36,161 nucleotides of DNA. Origin: JBDSRX01 sp039929105 (GTDB lineage Bacteria > Patescibacteriota > Dojkabacteria > J137). Below the pieces are notes generated by a model. The model saw only the letters and a program-made list of their open reading frames with translations. It searched no databases and had not been told where the DNA came from. Both the position numbers and the translations under genes were made by a program. The DNA is taken from positions 1 through 36,161 of the forward strand of contig JBDSRX010000002.1 in assembly GCA_039929105.1 (NCBI GenBank), in the 5' to 3' direction. The stretch's first letter is position 1. Every line of letters starts with the position of its first letter. Positions 1-8,423 of the stretch are shown here, one piece after another.

Positions 1-1
1 T

Positions 2-730
2 ATGGATGATGGTACTGCAATTTCTAGAGCAAGATTTCTTAGCTATATTCATAAAATAGTGGGAACATCACAAGTTAGTGATTATCAAGATCAGGTTGAG
101 GCTATGACCGATTTAGAAATTGAGGAAAAACTCCCATATCTTAAATGTATGAATATTGTTGACCATGTTTGGGGGACAGCTTCTCCTTGGCTTTGTGGTT
201 TAGTAGTTGAGTATGATATATATGCAATAAAAGTATTTAATGAATATTTTTTTAAAGCACTCATTGCTAAATATATGGGTAGCTTTGAAATACCTATAGA
301 AACAGTAGAATACTTTGTAAGAAGAACATTTGACTATATAATACATACAAATATTCTAGATCACTTACCAAGAAATGAAGTTGGGGAAATAGAAGATGAT
401 CCTTCATTAGACCAAGCAAAATGTATTGAACTATTTGTAAACCATCGTTTAAATAAAGTTCAAAGAATTTCCGATTTAGATAATACAGAGGAATTTGTAA
501 AGTCAGTGGTCTTATTAAAAGAAGATCTCCCGCATAACACTGTTGAGTATAAGATAAATTTAGTTGTGCAGACTACCATTTGGTATTTATTTAGAAATAT
601 AGAATTAAAGAAACTATTAAGATTTAAAAGTGAGCCTGTTACCTTAGAAGCATTACTAGATTGTTATACGGAAACGTTATTTGAAGAAAATTTAAAATAT
701 CATAAAGAACCAGAAAATCTAGAAGGTTAA
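2..730 (+). CDS. Hypothetical protein, possibly 5'-truncated
   Basis: The frame is open from the window edge, so the ATG at 2 may be internal and the gene may begin outside. The 242 visible residues are mostly helical, acidic and lysine-rich, with no signal peptide, no clear membrane segment and no catalytic motif I recognise. The stop TAA lies 76 nt before the lysS start. I do not recognise the family and assign no function. It is probably a soluble cytoplasmic protein, judged from composition only. Codon use matches the AT-rich neighbours, so it looks like a resident gene. Confidence 0.6.
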   Translation: MDDGTAISRARFLSYIHKIVGTSQVSDYQDQVEAMTDLEIEEKLPYLKCMNIVDHVWGTASPWLCGLVVEYDIYAIKVFNEYFFKALIAKYMGSFEIPIETVEYFVRRTFDYIIHTNILDHLPRNEVGEIEDDPSLDQAKCIELFVNHRLNKVQRISDLDNTEEFVKSVVLLKEDLPHNTVEYKINLVVQTTIWYLFRNIELKKLLRFKSEPVTLEALLDCYTETLFEENLKYHKEPENLEG

Positions 731-806
731 AATCCTGATTGGAATAGTGAATAAATTCACCTATTCAGTTATAATTCCCTTTAGTAAATTTTATTATCTT
801 TATTAT

Positions 807-2354
807 ATGTCGGTAATTGAAAGCTCAGATTTAGCAGGGCAAAGAATATTAAGAATTGAAAAGCTAAACAAGTTAAAGAAGTTAGGCTTCGATGTTTTCC
901 CATCTCAATCTGCAAAACAATATACAAACGACGAAATTATTAGTAAGTTTGAAGAATTTAATACTCAAACAGTAACCTTAGCTGGAAGAATAACGAGCTT
1001 AAGAATGCATGGAAAGCTTGTGTTTATGGACTTAACAGACATGAGCGGGAAAATTCAAGTTTATATTAAAGCCGATGAGCTTAAAGGTGGAAATCAAGAA
1101 CTATCTTTCGAACAATTAGAACTTTTAGACACTGGAGATTTTATTGAAGTAAAAGGAGAAATTACAAAAACTCAAAGAGGAGAAATTTCTATTCTTGCAC
1201 ACACAATTAAAATTCTTACAAAAGCAATAAGACCAATGCCTACAGAAATGGAGGTGAAAGAAGAAAGGTATAGAAGAAGATATTTAGATATGAATTTACA
1301 TCCTGAAGTAAGAGCTAGATTTGTAAGAAGAGCAATTTTCTGGGAGAAAACTAGGGAATTCTTAACAAAAAAAGGATTCTACGAAGTTAATATTCCTGTT
1401 TTAGAACATACAACTGGAGGAGCAGATGCAAAGCCATTTCAAACACATTACGATGCTTTAGGGGAAGATTTCTTTTTAAGAATTTCTCACGAACTACCTT
1501 TAAAAAGGCTTATAGGTGGAGGTTTCGAAAAAGTATTTGACCTAGGTCCAAGATTTAGAAATGAAGGATTAAGTGAAGAGCATCTACCTGAGCATGTTGC
1601 CATGGAGTTTTATTGGGCATATGCAAACTACAAACAAGGAATGGAACTAATAACAGATATGTTTAGATTTGTTATGCAAGAGGTTTTTGGAACTCTACAA
1701 TTTAAAATTAAAGGGTTTGATATAGATCTTTCAAAAGAATGGGAGAATTTAGACTATACAACCTTATTAAATGGAAGATTTAATATAGATATAGAGAAAG
1801 ACTCAGTTGAGAAATTAACAAAGATTCTAGAAGAGCAAGGCGTGAAATTAGACGGTGAATCTAATAGAAATAGAGTCGTAGATAACTTATGGAAAGTAAT
1901 AAGAAAAACAATGGCAGGACCAGCCTTCTTAACTGGAGTTCCAAAGTTCATGTCCCCATTAGCTAAATCTAGTTTAGAAAATCCTGAGATAACTGAAAGA
2001 TTTCAACCAATAATTGCAGGAAGTGAATTAGGAAATGGATATACAGAGTTAAATGATCCATTAGATCAATTATCAAGATTTACAGAACAGCAAGGATTAA
2101 GAGATGCAGGAGATGATGAGGCTCAAATGTTAGATATTGATTTTGTAGAAATGCTTGAATATGGAATGCCACCTACAGTAGGATGGGGACATTCAGAAAG
2201 AGCATTCTGGTTTTTTGAAGGCGTAACAGCAAAAGAAGGAGTTCCTTTCCCACAATTAAAGTTCACAATCGATGAAGTTACAAGAAAGCTTTATCCGGAA
2301 TTAAAAGAAGAATTTGATAGACAAGAGAAAGCTAAACATGTTGAAACTAAGTAG
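807..2354 (+). CDS. lysS: Lysine--tRNA ligase, class II
   Basis: This enzyme charges tRNA(Lys) with lysine using ATP in the cytoplasm. An N-terminal OB-fold anticodon-binding domain (about residues 50-140, with VTLAGRITSLRMHGKLVF) precedes the class II catalytic core. Motif 2 is FRNEGLSEEH with Arg near residue 251, and LEFYWAY-type sequence follows as MEFYWAY. Motif 3 is atypical: GWGHSER near residues 459-465 instead of the usual GxGxGxxR. The start at 807 is chosen because homologous sequence begins there; a longer frame from 747 adds 20 hydrophobic residues unlike this family. A TATTAT at 792-797 sits 9 nt upstream, and no Shine-Dalgarno is visible, so translation may be leaderless. The 515-residue length fits the family. 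The gene converges on the 2358 gene with only 3 nt between stops. Confidence 0.93.
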   Translation: MSVIESSDLAGQRILRIEKLNKLKKLGFDVFPSQSAKQYTNDEIISKFEEFNTQTVTLAGRITSLRMHGKLVFMDLTDMSGKIQVYIKADELKGGNQELSFEQLELLDTGDFIEVKGEITKTQRGEISILAHTIKILTKAIRPMPTEMEVKEERYRRRYLDMNLHPEVRARFVRRAIFWEKTREFLTKKGFYEVNIPVLEHTTGGADAKPFQTHYDALGEDFFLRISHELPLKRLIGGGFEKVFDLGPRFRNEGLSEEHLPEHVAMEFYWAYANYKQGMELITDMFRFVMQEVFGTLQFKIKGFDIDLSKEWENLDYTTLLNGRFNIDIEKDSVEKLTKILEEQGVKLDGESNRNRVVDNLWKVIRKTMAGPAFLTGVPKFMSPLAKSSLENPEITERFQPIIAGSELGNGYTELNDPLDQLSRFTEQQGLRDAGDDEAQMLDIDFVEMLEYGMPPTVGWGHSERAFWFFEGVTAKEGVPFPQLKFTIDEVTRKLYPELKEEFDRQEKAKHVETK

Positions 2355-2357
2355 AAA

Positions 2358-2747
2358 TTAGGATTCTACAACAAGTTTTCTCCTTTTTTTGTAATCTCTT
2401 TCGTAGATATTTTTTGCTGAAGCAACTAATGGTTCTCTTATATCAATATTAGATTCTGCAATAATTCTTGAAGAAATATCGATTAGATTGAGGTAATCTC
2501 TAGAGTTTTCTAAAGAAAAAATAAACTTTCTTATAAAATATATTTTCATTACTGAAGTCTCAATTATTGCACTAGATACTTCAGTTTTAATCCTATTAAA
2601 ATTCTCAAGAAGAAAACTTAGTTTATCTATGAAATCAGGATCATTTATTAGTACAGGATAATTTTTTTGAATACAAGTTTGCAAGCTAACAAATATAATA
2701 TTTAATTTATACTGATATTGTTTTTCATCTTCTATGAATTGATCCAT
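2358..2747 (-). CDS. Hypothetical helical protein, 129 aa
   Basis: A small, predominantly alpha-helical protein with a basic C-terminal end (RDYKKRRKL). I recognise no family, signal peptide or membrane segment. Its ATG is separated by a single base from the TAG stop of the upstream gene (2749-3111), so the two are almost certainly translationally coupled and form an operon with the Kef-type antiporter further upstream. The partner protein has similar size and helical character, so the two may form a complex; that is inference from position. No terminator is visible between its stop and the convergent lysS stop 3 nt away. Confidence 0.6.
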   Translation of the reverse strand: MDQFIEDEKQYQYKLNIIFVSLQTCIQKNYPVLINDPDFIDKLSFLLENFNRIKTEVSSAIIETSVMKIYFIRKFIFSLENSRDYLNLIDISSRIIAESNIDIREPLVASAKNIYERDYKKRRKLVVES

Positions 2748-2748
2748 A

Positions 2749-3111
2749 CTATTGTTCTATAACTTTTTTATAACCCTGTCTACCACTATTTCTTTCAATT
2801 ACAAAAAACTCTGTACCAACATTTAGTTGAGAAATGATGTTGGTACACATATTAATATTGGATATATTTTTCTCATTCTCCATATTATCTTCACTGATAA
2901 TTTCAATCAGGATTTTAAGTTTATATGCTAAAGTTTTTCTCATTTCGGGGGTGGATTGTCTAACCAGTATAATTTGTTCAAGTATTTTAAGTACATCATC
3001 AAAAATGGTATCAAGATTAAATAGATATTGAATTTGACTTCTAGTATAAGAACAAAGTCTTGCAACTGTTCTGTCTATATCGTGTCCATCGAAAATAAAT
3101 ATTTCTGGCAT
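2749..3111 (-). CDS. Hypothetical protein, 120 aa
   Basis: A 120-residue protein of unrecognised family. It begins MPEIFIFDGHDIDRTVARL and is mostly helical, with no signal peptide or transmembrane segment. It follows the Kef-type antiporter gene by 33 nt and precedes the 2358-2747 gene by one base, which supports a three-gene operon. A purine-rich AAGGAAG about 13 nt before the ATG could be a weak ribosome site, or a TATACT further upstream could serve a separate promoter. A regulatory role for the antiporter is possible from position but nothing in the sequence shows it. Confidence 0.6.
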   Translation of the reverse strand: MPEIFIFDGHDIDRTVARLCSYTRSQIQYLFNLDTIFDDVLKILEQIILVRQSTPEMRKTLAYKLKILIEIISEDNMENEKNISNINMCTNIISQLNVGTEFFVIERNSGRQGYKKVIEQ

Positions 3112-3144
3112 TTATATTTGGTAACTTCCTTAGTATACCAAATA

Positions 3145-4797
3145 CTAGGAAATTTCTCCTAGCTCTCCAGATCTTATAAGTTTACCTAAGAATTTTCCAG
3201 CAGCTTTATATGGCATAATTACATAATCCGCACCTGCTTCTTTTAACTCATTCCTATCTGCATTGGAATGCGCTGTAAGGATTACTAGAGGTCTTTTTTC
3301 TCTACCTTTTAATTCATTTCTTAAGAACGTCAGAAGAATTATGTTATCTTCGTAATCTGGAATTGTAGAAACAATAACTCTAGCATCGGCGACTTTTGCC
3401 TTGCCTAATATTTCTTCATCAGCTATATCACCAAATATAACGTTGTAACCCTTTTCGCTCATCTCTAAAGTAATATCTGGATTAAAGTCCATTACTAAAA
3501 CATCTTCTTTAATATCTTTTAAAGTATTAAGCATACTTCTCCCCATTCTATCTGCACCCAATAAAACAATATGATTATTTAAATTTTTAGTTGCAGTATA
3601 AATTTCAAGTTTCTTGCCTTTTTTTTCAAAAATACTCAACAAAGGAGCCAATTTATCGTAAATAAAATCTCCATTTAAAATTAAATATGAAGAAAAAGTA
3701 AAAGTAATAATAGCAATTAAAGTTATTATTCCGATTAAATCATCGCTCACAAGCTCAAGTTTTTTAGCTAATATTAATAAAATTAAACTAAATTCTGATA
3801 TTTGTGCGCCTGCTAACGCAGAAAGAAAACTTGTCCTGCTTTTATATCCTAAAATTCCCATAATTGACATTACTACTAGTGGCTTTACTATAATAATAAA
3901 TATAGATATCAATACAGCAGGAAAAATTACAGAACCAAGGTTTGAAAAGTTTAATTGCGTACCAAGTGCAACAAAAAAAAGAACTATAAAAAAGTCCCTC
4001 AAAGATTTAACTTTTGAGATAATCTGAGAGCTTTCGTATGAGTTTGCAAGCGCTAGTCCAGCTAGAAACCCTCCAATTTCGATAGAGAAGCCTATTACAG
4101 GAGAGCTTACTAATGATGCTAGTCCAAATGCCCAAGCTAAGCTTGAGATGAATAGAATCTCACTAGATCTCGCTAATGAGTGTATAAGTCTTGGAAACAC
4201 ATACTGACTGAAAACTATAGCTAAAGTAAGTAAAAAAAGTGCTTTAATTATTGAAATCATAAGAACATCCAATGTTGGGGATTGCCCATTATTAAATCCT
4301 GCCAAGAAAATCAAAGACATAATCGCGCAGAAGTCTTGTACAAGTAGGAAACCGACCGTAATTTTTCCGTGAAGACTAGACAGATCTTTTTTGTCACCAA
4401 ATAACTTTACAATTACAATAGTACTGGAGAAAGTAATCGCAAATGAGAATATTAGTGATTCTCTAATACCAAATCCTAAAAGACTACAAATAAATAATCC
4501 AAGTCCAGTTGTTATTAGGATTTGGCCAAATCCAGTAATTAAAGCGGCTTTCCCCACAGAACGGAGTTCAGAAATTTTAAATTCCAAACCAATTACAAAA
4601 AGTAATAATGTACTGCCAACTTTAGAGAGAATATCTAGTGAACCTCTACTTTGATCGTTGAAGAAAGCAAGCTGAGCAACAATTATTCCTGTAAGAATGT
4701 AAGCCATTATAGGCGGCTGTTTGAAGAATCTAAAAAATATAGAAATAACAGATGCAATAATTAGTATAATTGTTAGCTCTAAGAAAAAATTTTCCAT
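3145..4797 (-). CDS. Kef-type CPA2 cation:proton antiporter with RCK domain
   Basis: A monovalent cation (probably K+ or Na+) / H+ antiporter of the CPA2 (KefB/KefC) family in the cytoplasmic membrane. About 12 hydrophobic segments fill residues 1-385. They include the family signatures LLFVIGLEFK near residue 65 and a conserved LLVQDFCAI with the ion-binding Asp. A cytoplasmic RCK/TrkA-N Rossmann domain follows (about 405-530). Its nucleotide loop reads LLGADRMGRSM, deviating from the usual GxGxxG, with an acidic VMDFNPD strand end, so NAD(H) binding may be altered. Length (550 aa) is typical. The start codon directly abuts that of the divergent 4798 gene (CATATG), so its promoter must lie inside that gene; TAAGTT six bases upstream is a weak leaderless -10 candidate. 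Confidence 0.88.
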   Translation of the reverse strand: MENFFLELTIILIIASVISIFFRFFKQPPIMAYILTGIIVAQLAFFNDQSRGSLDILSKVGSTLLLFVIGLEFKISELRSVGKAALITGFGQILITTGLGLFICSLLGFGIRESLIFSFAITFSSTIVIVKLFGDKKDLSSLHGKITVGFLLVQDFCAIMSLIFLAGFNNGQSPTLDVLMISIIKALFLLTLAIVFSQYVFPRLIHSLARSSEILFISSLAWAFGLASLVSSPVIGFSIEIGGFLAGLALANSYESSQIISKVKSLRDFFIVLFFVALGTQLNFSNLGSVIFPAVLISIFIIIVKPLVVMSIMGILGYKSRTSFLSALAGAQISEFSLILLILAKKLELVSDDLIGIITLIAIITFTFSSYLILNGDFIYDKLAPLLSIFEKKGKKLEIYTATKNLNNHIVLLGADRMGRSMLNTLKDIKEDVLVMDFNPDITLEMSEKGYNVIFGDIADEEILGKAKVADARVIVSTIPDYEDNIILLTFLRNELKGREKRPLVILTAHSNADRNELKEAGADYVIMPYKAAGKFLGKLIRSGELGEIS

Positions 4798-6048
4798 ATG
4801 GATAACTTAAATGTAAACTCAAAAATACTATACACAAATGCAAAGAACTTTGGAATAGACCTTGTTTCTTTGTATAAATCTTCTGCAAATTTAATCTCAA
4901 AAAAAATTGTGGAAAGTTATGGTGTAGAAAAACATTACTCCATAATTTGTGGTTTAGGAGGGAATGGAGGAGATGGCTTTGCAATAGCAGAAGAATTATC
5001 TAAGACTTCGAAAGTCACTGTTTATCTTGTTGGACGAAGTAACAATATTGAAGATCCGGTAGCGTTTGACTTATGGAATAATCTAAAGAGATCTAAGTCT
5101 CCAAACCTAATACTCAAGCAAGATTGCTACGCTGAAGATATTACATCCACAGATGTTGTAATAGAATGCCTAATTGGAACTGGTCTTGTTGGTAAAAAAT
5201 TAAATAAAAGATTTGGAGATATTATAAAAAGAATTTCTCATTTTAAAAAAATTACACTAGCAATAGATGCTCCTTCACCTTCTTATAAACCCGATCTAAC
5301 AATTTCATTAATATACCCTAAAACTCAGGATGCAGAGGTTGTAAATATTGATTTACCAAAAGAATTAACAATGTATCCTGGACCAGGAGAGGTAGAAGTT
5401 TTATTTAAAGCAAAAAAACATAGCTATAAAGCAAAAAATGGAAAGTTACTTTATATATACAATTCAGATACTAAAACTAATTTAGAAAAAATAATTAGAT
5501 ATTCAGAAGATTATTATGTGCATGTAAATATTTATTCATTAAAAAGTAACCCTAAGCAATTAGAGGGAGAAAATATAAGTTATATAAACGAAGAAGATTT
5601 AGAAGAGTCTATAATTTCATCAGATACAATATTTTTAGATGAATTTTCCGGTGAATCACTTTTAAATAAAGCAATAATTTCCGAAATTCTTAATTACACA
5701 GATAAGAAGTTTATACTTTCGAATTCTTCAATTAGATTTATTCCCGAAGAAAAGTTAAAGCCTATTAAAGAAAAAGTATTCATTTTAAATAAAGATACTC
5801 TTTCTATAGATACAAAAGGTGAGAAAGGTTATAAAAGAACTGCCATAGAGCTAGCAGCAAATATTATTGTTCCTTCAATACAATCATATCTATATTCAAA
5901 TACTGGAGAATTTAGATTAGATATTTCTGGAAAACTTTTTAATAAGGAACTTCAGCAAGAGCTTCTTTGCTTAACAGCAGTACTTTCTACAAAAAATGAT
6001 ATATGGCTTTCTTTGAGAGCAGCAGACTTTATGCTTATTTCTCTTTAG
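4798..6048 (+). CDS. YjeF-like NAD(P)HX epimerase with degenerate C-terminal domain
   Basis: The N-terminal half (about 1-205) is a YjeF_N fold: CGLGGNGGDGFAIAEELS is the phosphate-binding loop of NAD(P)H-hydrate epimerase, and ECLIGTGLVG plus AIDAPSPSYKPD are further family motifs. The second half begins with PGPGEVEVLFKAKKHSYKA, the normal entry to the NAD(P)HX dehydratase (ribokinase-like) domain. It then loses the expected glycine-rich substrate loop and the GTGD-type catalytic segment. The dehydratase domain is therefore probably inactive, or has become a scaffold, and the protein is shorter (416 aa) than bifunctional Nnr (about 500). The ATG abuts the divergent antiporter ATG; TATAAT at 4765-4770, inside that gene, is the likely promoter. 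The stop overlaps the convergent 6045 gene by 4 nt. Confidence 0.75.
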   Translation: MDNLNVNSKILYTNAKNFGIDLVSLYKSSANLISKKIVESYGVEKHYSIICGLGGNGGDGFAIAEELSKTSKVTVYLVGRSNNIEDPVAFDLWNNLKRSKSPNLILKQDCYAEDITSTDVVIECLIGTGLVGKKLNKRFGDIIKRISHFKKITLAIDAPSPSYKPDLTISLIYPKTQDAEVVNIDLPKELTMYPGPGEVEVLFKAKKHSYKAKNGKLLYIYNSDTKTNLEKIIRYSEDYYVHVNIYSLKSNPKQLEGENISYINEEDLEESIISSDTIFLDEFSGESLLNKAIISEILNYTDKKFILSNSSIRFIPEEKLKPIKEKVFILNKDTLSIDTKGEKGYKRTAIELAANIIVPSIQSYLYSNTGEFRLDISGKLFNKELQQELLCLTAVLSTKNDIWLSLRAADFMLISL

Positions 6049-7271
6049 AAGCTTCCAATAGGAATATAGGTAAGAGTTTCAGAATAGCTTCCAGGAGAAT
6101 TTGTAATATTAGGTTTTGCTTTAACTTTATACCCACTAACACCAGTATGTAATGCTAGTCCATTAGATGTAAATAAAGTAACAAAAGAAGTAGTTGGAGA
6201 ACCAACTCTATCTGTACCCCCACCATCTTGGAAATTAGATGGAGTAGAGCTAACTGTAATAGATCCTAGATAAGTAGTAAAACTAGATGAATTAGTTGTT
6301 GAATCATTTCTTAAGCCGTATCCAATATTAGAAGCCAAATCTGCATTAACATTTGCTATTAGACTTGCCCCATTTAGTAACCCTCCGTTAGTACCTTTAA
6401 TATTCATTATAATTCCACTAATTGCATTAGTACTAAGTCTAAAGATAATATAGTTTGTGCTTGTTGTTACAGTATTTGGTGTCATTGTTCCTAAATTTAT
6501 TATGTATGGTGGAGAACTACTTCCAGCAGTCGAAGATGCAATATCAACATCAACAGATAGAGTTGTATTCTGTGTTGAAGCCGTTGCAGTTGTACTCCAA
6601 GAAGATTGTGTGTAAGAGCCACTAGACGGATCTCCATGTAATGCCGAAATTCTTAAATAATAAGTTGTTGCTGGGATAAGCCCTAAAATATTATATCTTT
6701 GAAATGTTGTATTTGCAGATGCACAATAACTAGCAAGAGCAGTTCCTTCCCAGTCACACTCATATATAAAATCGGAAAGATTCAAGCCTGTTTTAATAGT
6801 TCTACTTACTGGATCCAAATAATATACAGAGGATGTAAAATTAGCATCTGTACTTATTTGTACCGCATATCTTGTGTCTGCAGGATTACTGTTTCCGTTT
6901 AATTGAAATTTTGCTCTGTCGTAACAGCCAGGAGTTGAACAAACTTCTTGCAATCCATTTGTACCAATTGAGCATGTACCAGATGAAGTATTGGTTTCGA
7001 AACATACAACCGATGGTACATTCGCTTCGATAGCTGCGGCAGTTCCGCCAATTGATTTATAAGTAGTACTTGTAGTTGTAAAGTCATCTACAGGAGAAGA
7101 GTCTGTGAGTGCAGAATAACTCCCGGAATTTTGTATTCCAGAAGCACTTTCACCAGTGCTAGGAGCAACTAATCTATAGGTAGTGGAGTCTAAATCTTGA
7201 GCAAAAGATTGAACTGGTAATAGTACAGAAATTGTTATTAGTGCTAAGAAAAATATAAAAATCTTCCTCAT
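6045..7271 (-). CDS. Secreted protein with fibronectin III-like segment
   Basis: Begins with a signal peptide (MRKIFIFFLALITISVLLP, cleavage probably after SFA). The mature protein of about 385 residues is Ser/Thr/Asn/Gly-rich and beta in character. A segment near residues 130-235 (ISTDANF, then GLIPATTYYLRISAL and WSTTATAST) resembles a fibronectin type III domain. The remainder resembles repeats of secreted surface proteins in CPR genomes. Several cysteines cluster near residues 95-120. It is probably exported by Sec and exposed on the surface, with no C-terminal anchor visible. TATTAC (7278-7283) lies 6 nt before the ATG, consistent with a leaderless start. The stop overlaps that of the convergent YjeF-like gene (TTAG at 6045-6048). 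Confidence 0.7.
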   Translation of the reverse strand: MRKIFIFFLALITISVLLPVQSFAQDLDSTTYRLVAPSTGESASGIQNSGSYSALTDSSPVDDFTTTSTTYKSIGGTAAAIEANVPSVVCFETNTSSGTCSIGTNGLQEVCSTPGCYDRAKFQLNGNSNPADTRYAVQISTDANFTSSVYYLDPVSRTIKTGLNLSDFIYECDWEGTALASYCASANTTFQRYNILGLIPATTYYLRISALHGDPSSGSYTQSSWSTTATASTQNTTLSVDVDIASSTAGSSSPPYIINLGTMTPNTVTTSTNYIIFRLSTNAISGIIMNIKGTNGGLLNGASLIANVNADLASNIGYGLRNDSTTNSSSFTTYLGSITVSSTPSNFQDGGGTDRVGSPTTSFVTLFTSNGLALHTGVSGYKVKAKPNITNSPGSYSETLTYIPIGSF

Positions 7272-7277
7272 AAATTT

Positions 7278-7283
7278 GTAATA
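7278..7283 (-). promoter_or_regulatory. -10 box for secreted protein 6045-7271
   Basis: TATTAC on the minus strand with 6 nt to the ATG. This spacing puts the transcription start at the start codon. It fits the leaderless pattern seen at many genes here, though the last base is off consensus. Confidence 0.45.
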
Positions 7284-7365
7284 AAGGCAAGATAAATACT
7301 ACAGTAAAAACCAACTAAATGAAATACCCATAAGGCAACCAGTGTTCAAAATAGCATAATTTTGA

Positions 7366-7371
7366 TATAAT
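7366..7371 (+). promoter_or_regulatory. Extended -10 promoter of sortase-like gene
   Basis: TGATATAAT gives a perfect extended -10 element. The ATG follows after 8 nt, leaving room for at most about two untranslated bases. No Shine-Dalgarno is present. Confidence 0.65.
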
Positions 7372-7379
7372 TGTTATAT

Positions 7380-7976
7380 ATGAATACTAAAAACTTTTCA
7401 TCTATAGCTAAGGTTTTAATACTAGTTTTATTCCTAGTAGGAACTGCTTCAGCTACACAATCACCAACAAATCAAATACTTGCAAAAACATCTGCAGACA
7501 ATCAAAACTACGGTCCAGATAGACCTGTAAATGTTGATTTAGCAACACAACCAGATTGTGATGGACTTTGGGTAAATTCTTCACCAACACAAAAAGTATA
7601 TTTAAATGCAATGTATTTAAGAGACTGGGCAGAAAAAAGTAACCCAGCTTTAATTTTAGATACTTACAATAATATTAGAAACTATTTAATAATAGGACAT
7701 AATGTTTGTTATCTAGGTAAATGTGATGTCGCAAGAAGTCAATTTGCAAATATTATGAAATTAAATAAAGGAGATAGAGTTTCTGCTTGCTTAGGTGGAA
7801 AACTCTATTCTGGTTTTGTATTTACTTCCGAACCAATTCCAGATACTAGAACAGAAGTAATGACAGACTGGACAGGATTTAATACAATTACAATGTTCAC
7901 TTCTTACGGAAATTGCAAAGACTCTCAATGTAGTTCTACAAATCAAAGATGGCTTGTAGCTTTTCAAAGAGATTAA
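7380..7976 (+). CDS. Sortase-like exported protein with Ser in place of catalytic Cys
   Basis: The start at ATG 7380 is chosen over an in-frame TTG at 7371 because the -10 box occupies 7366-7371. Residues 7-25 form a signal peptide or N-terminal anchor. The C-terminal 100 residues carry sortase (class D/E-like) landmarks: IIGHN with His107, FANIMKLNKGDRVSA, then ITMFTSYGNC where sortases have TLxTC, and RWLVAF with Arg190. The position of the catalytic Cys is Ser175, while Cys179 lies four residues later. Sortases join surface proteins to cell envelope components, and His-Cys-Arg is the known triad. This copy may be a non-canonical enzyme, use another Cys, or be an inactive binding protein. 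It sits divergently from a secreted protein. Confidence 0.7.
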   Translation: MNTKNFSSIAKVLILVLFLVGTASATQSPTNQILAKTSADNQNYGPDRPVNVDLATQPDCDGLWVNSSPTQKVYLNAMYLRDWAEKSNPALILDTYNNIRNYLIIGHNVCYLGKCDVARSQFANIMKLNKGDRVSACLGGKLYSGFVFTSEPIPDTRTEVMTDWTGFNTITMFTSYGNCKDSQCSSTNQRWLVAFQRD

Positions 7977-7986
7977 CTTTTAGGTG

Positions 7987-7992
7987 TATAAT
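7987..7992 (+). promoter_or_regulatory. -10 box of 63-aa membrane protein gene
   Basis: A perfect TATAAT immediately after the sortase-like gene, with 5 nt to the ATG at 7998. It implies a separate, essentially leaderless transcript. Confidence 0.6.
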
Positions 7993-7997
7993 ATAGT

Positions 7998-8189
7998 ATG
8001 GAAATGCTTCTTAGTATTCTAAAATTTATTGCTAAGTTTGTAATGTATCTTGCAAATGGAATTCTATGGTGTCTAAGTCTTTTGGATATCTTTGGAATAG
8101 GTAAAGCACTTAATGGTGATAATGGTAAGGAATCCATAGCAAATCTTGCCATTGAAGATATGCCACATAACAAAGATTTACCAAAATAG
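7998..8189 (+). CDS. Small membrane protein, 63 aa
   Basis: One or two hydrophobic segments (about residues 3-34, MLLSILKFIAKFVMYLANG and the following WCLSLLDIFGIG) precede a polar acidic tail. I do not recognise a family. It is supported as a gene by the TATAAT five bases upstream and by codon use matching its neighbours. A second in-frame ATG at 8004 is possible, but spacing favours 7998. It lies between the sortase-like gene and a structured intergenic region that may be its 3' UTR. Probably a single-pass or hairpin inner-membrane protein; function unknown. Confidence 0.55.
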   Translation: MEMLLSILKFIAKFVMYLANGILWCLSLLDIFGIGKALNGDNGKESIANLAIEDMPHNKDLPK

Positions 8190-8199
8190 TACTTTACTC

Positions 8200-8330
8200 A
8201 AAGAGAACCTATCTGCATCTCTTCGTTAAGATAAATCTTAACTCATCGTGCATTGAGGCTCCACCTGTAACCTTCATGTAGCACTCAATCCCAATCAGAG
8301 TTATATTACTCATACGCGTGGCAGCCTCAC
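8200..8330. ncRNA. Candidate structured RNA or structured 3' UTR
   Basis: This non-coding stretch has several nested helices: AAGAGA 8201-8206 with TCTCTT 8218-8223; GTTAAGA 8225-8231 with TCTTAAC 8236-8242 (tetraloop TAAA); and TGAGGCTCCAC 8254-8264 with GTGGCAGCCTCA 8318-8329 (11 bp, one bulge). ATTGAG 8252-8257 with CTCAAT 8284-8289 is an alternative to the last. Composition is richer in GC than the surroundings. I could not match it to SRP RNA (no GGAAGGAAGCA-like loop), tmRNA or RNase P. It could be a stand-alone RNA on either strand or the 3' UTR of the 63-aa gene. Confidence 0.35.
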
Positions 8331-8333
8331 AAG

Positions 8334-8412
8334 TTTGTAGTTGTTAGGTTATAGTTTTTAGTAGAATCTCAATTTGCTATTCATCTATTAACTACCAACT
8401 ATAAACTACAAA
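8334..8412. repeat. Imperfect inverted repeat upstream of uvrB-like gene
   Basis: TTTGTAGTT...TATAGTT...TAGT on the left matches ACTACCAACTATAAACTACAAA on the right, with one 7-nt bulge. It forms a long AT-rich hairpin ending 12 nt before the -10 box of the uvrB-like gene. It resembles the phrase-like AT repeats at 10945-11095. Confidence 0.55.
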
Positions 8413-8423
8413 CTAGTTGATGT

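Noticed and set aside
747..806. 20-codon N-terminal extension of lysS
   Set aside because: It is hydrophobic, unlike LysRS N-termini, and family-like sequence starts at the ATG at 807.
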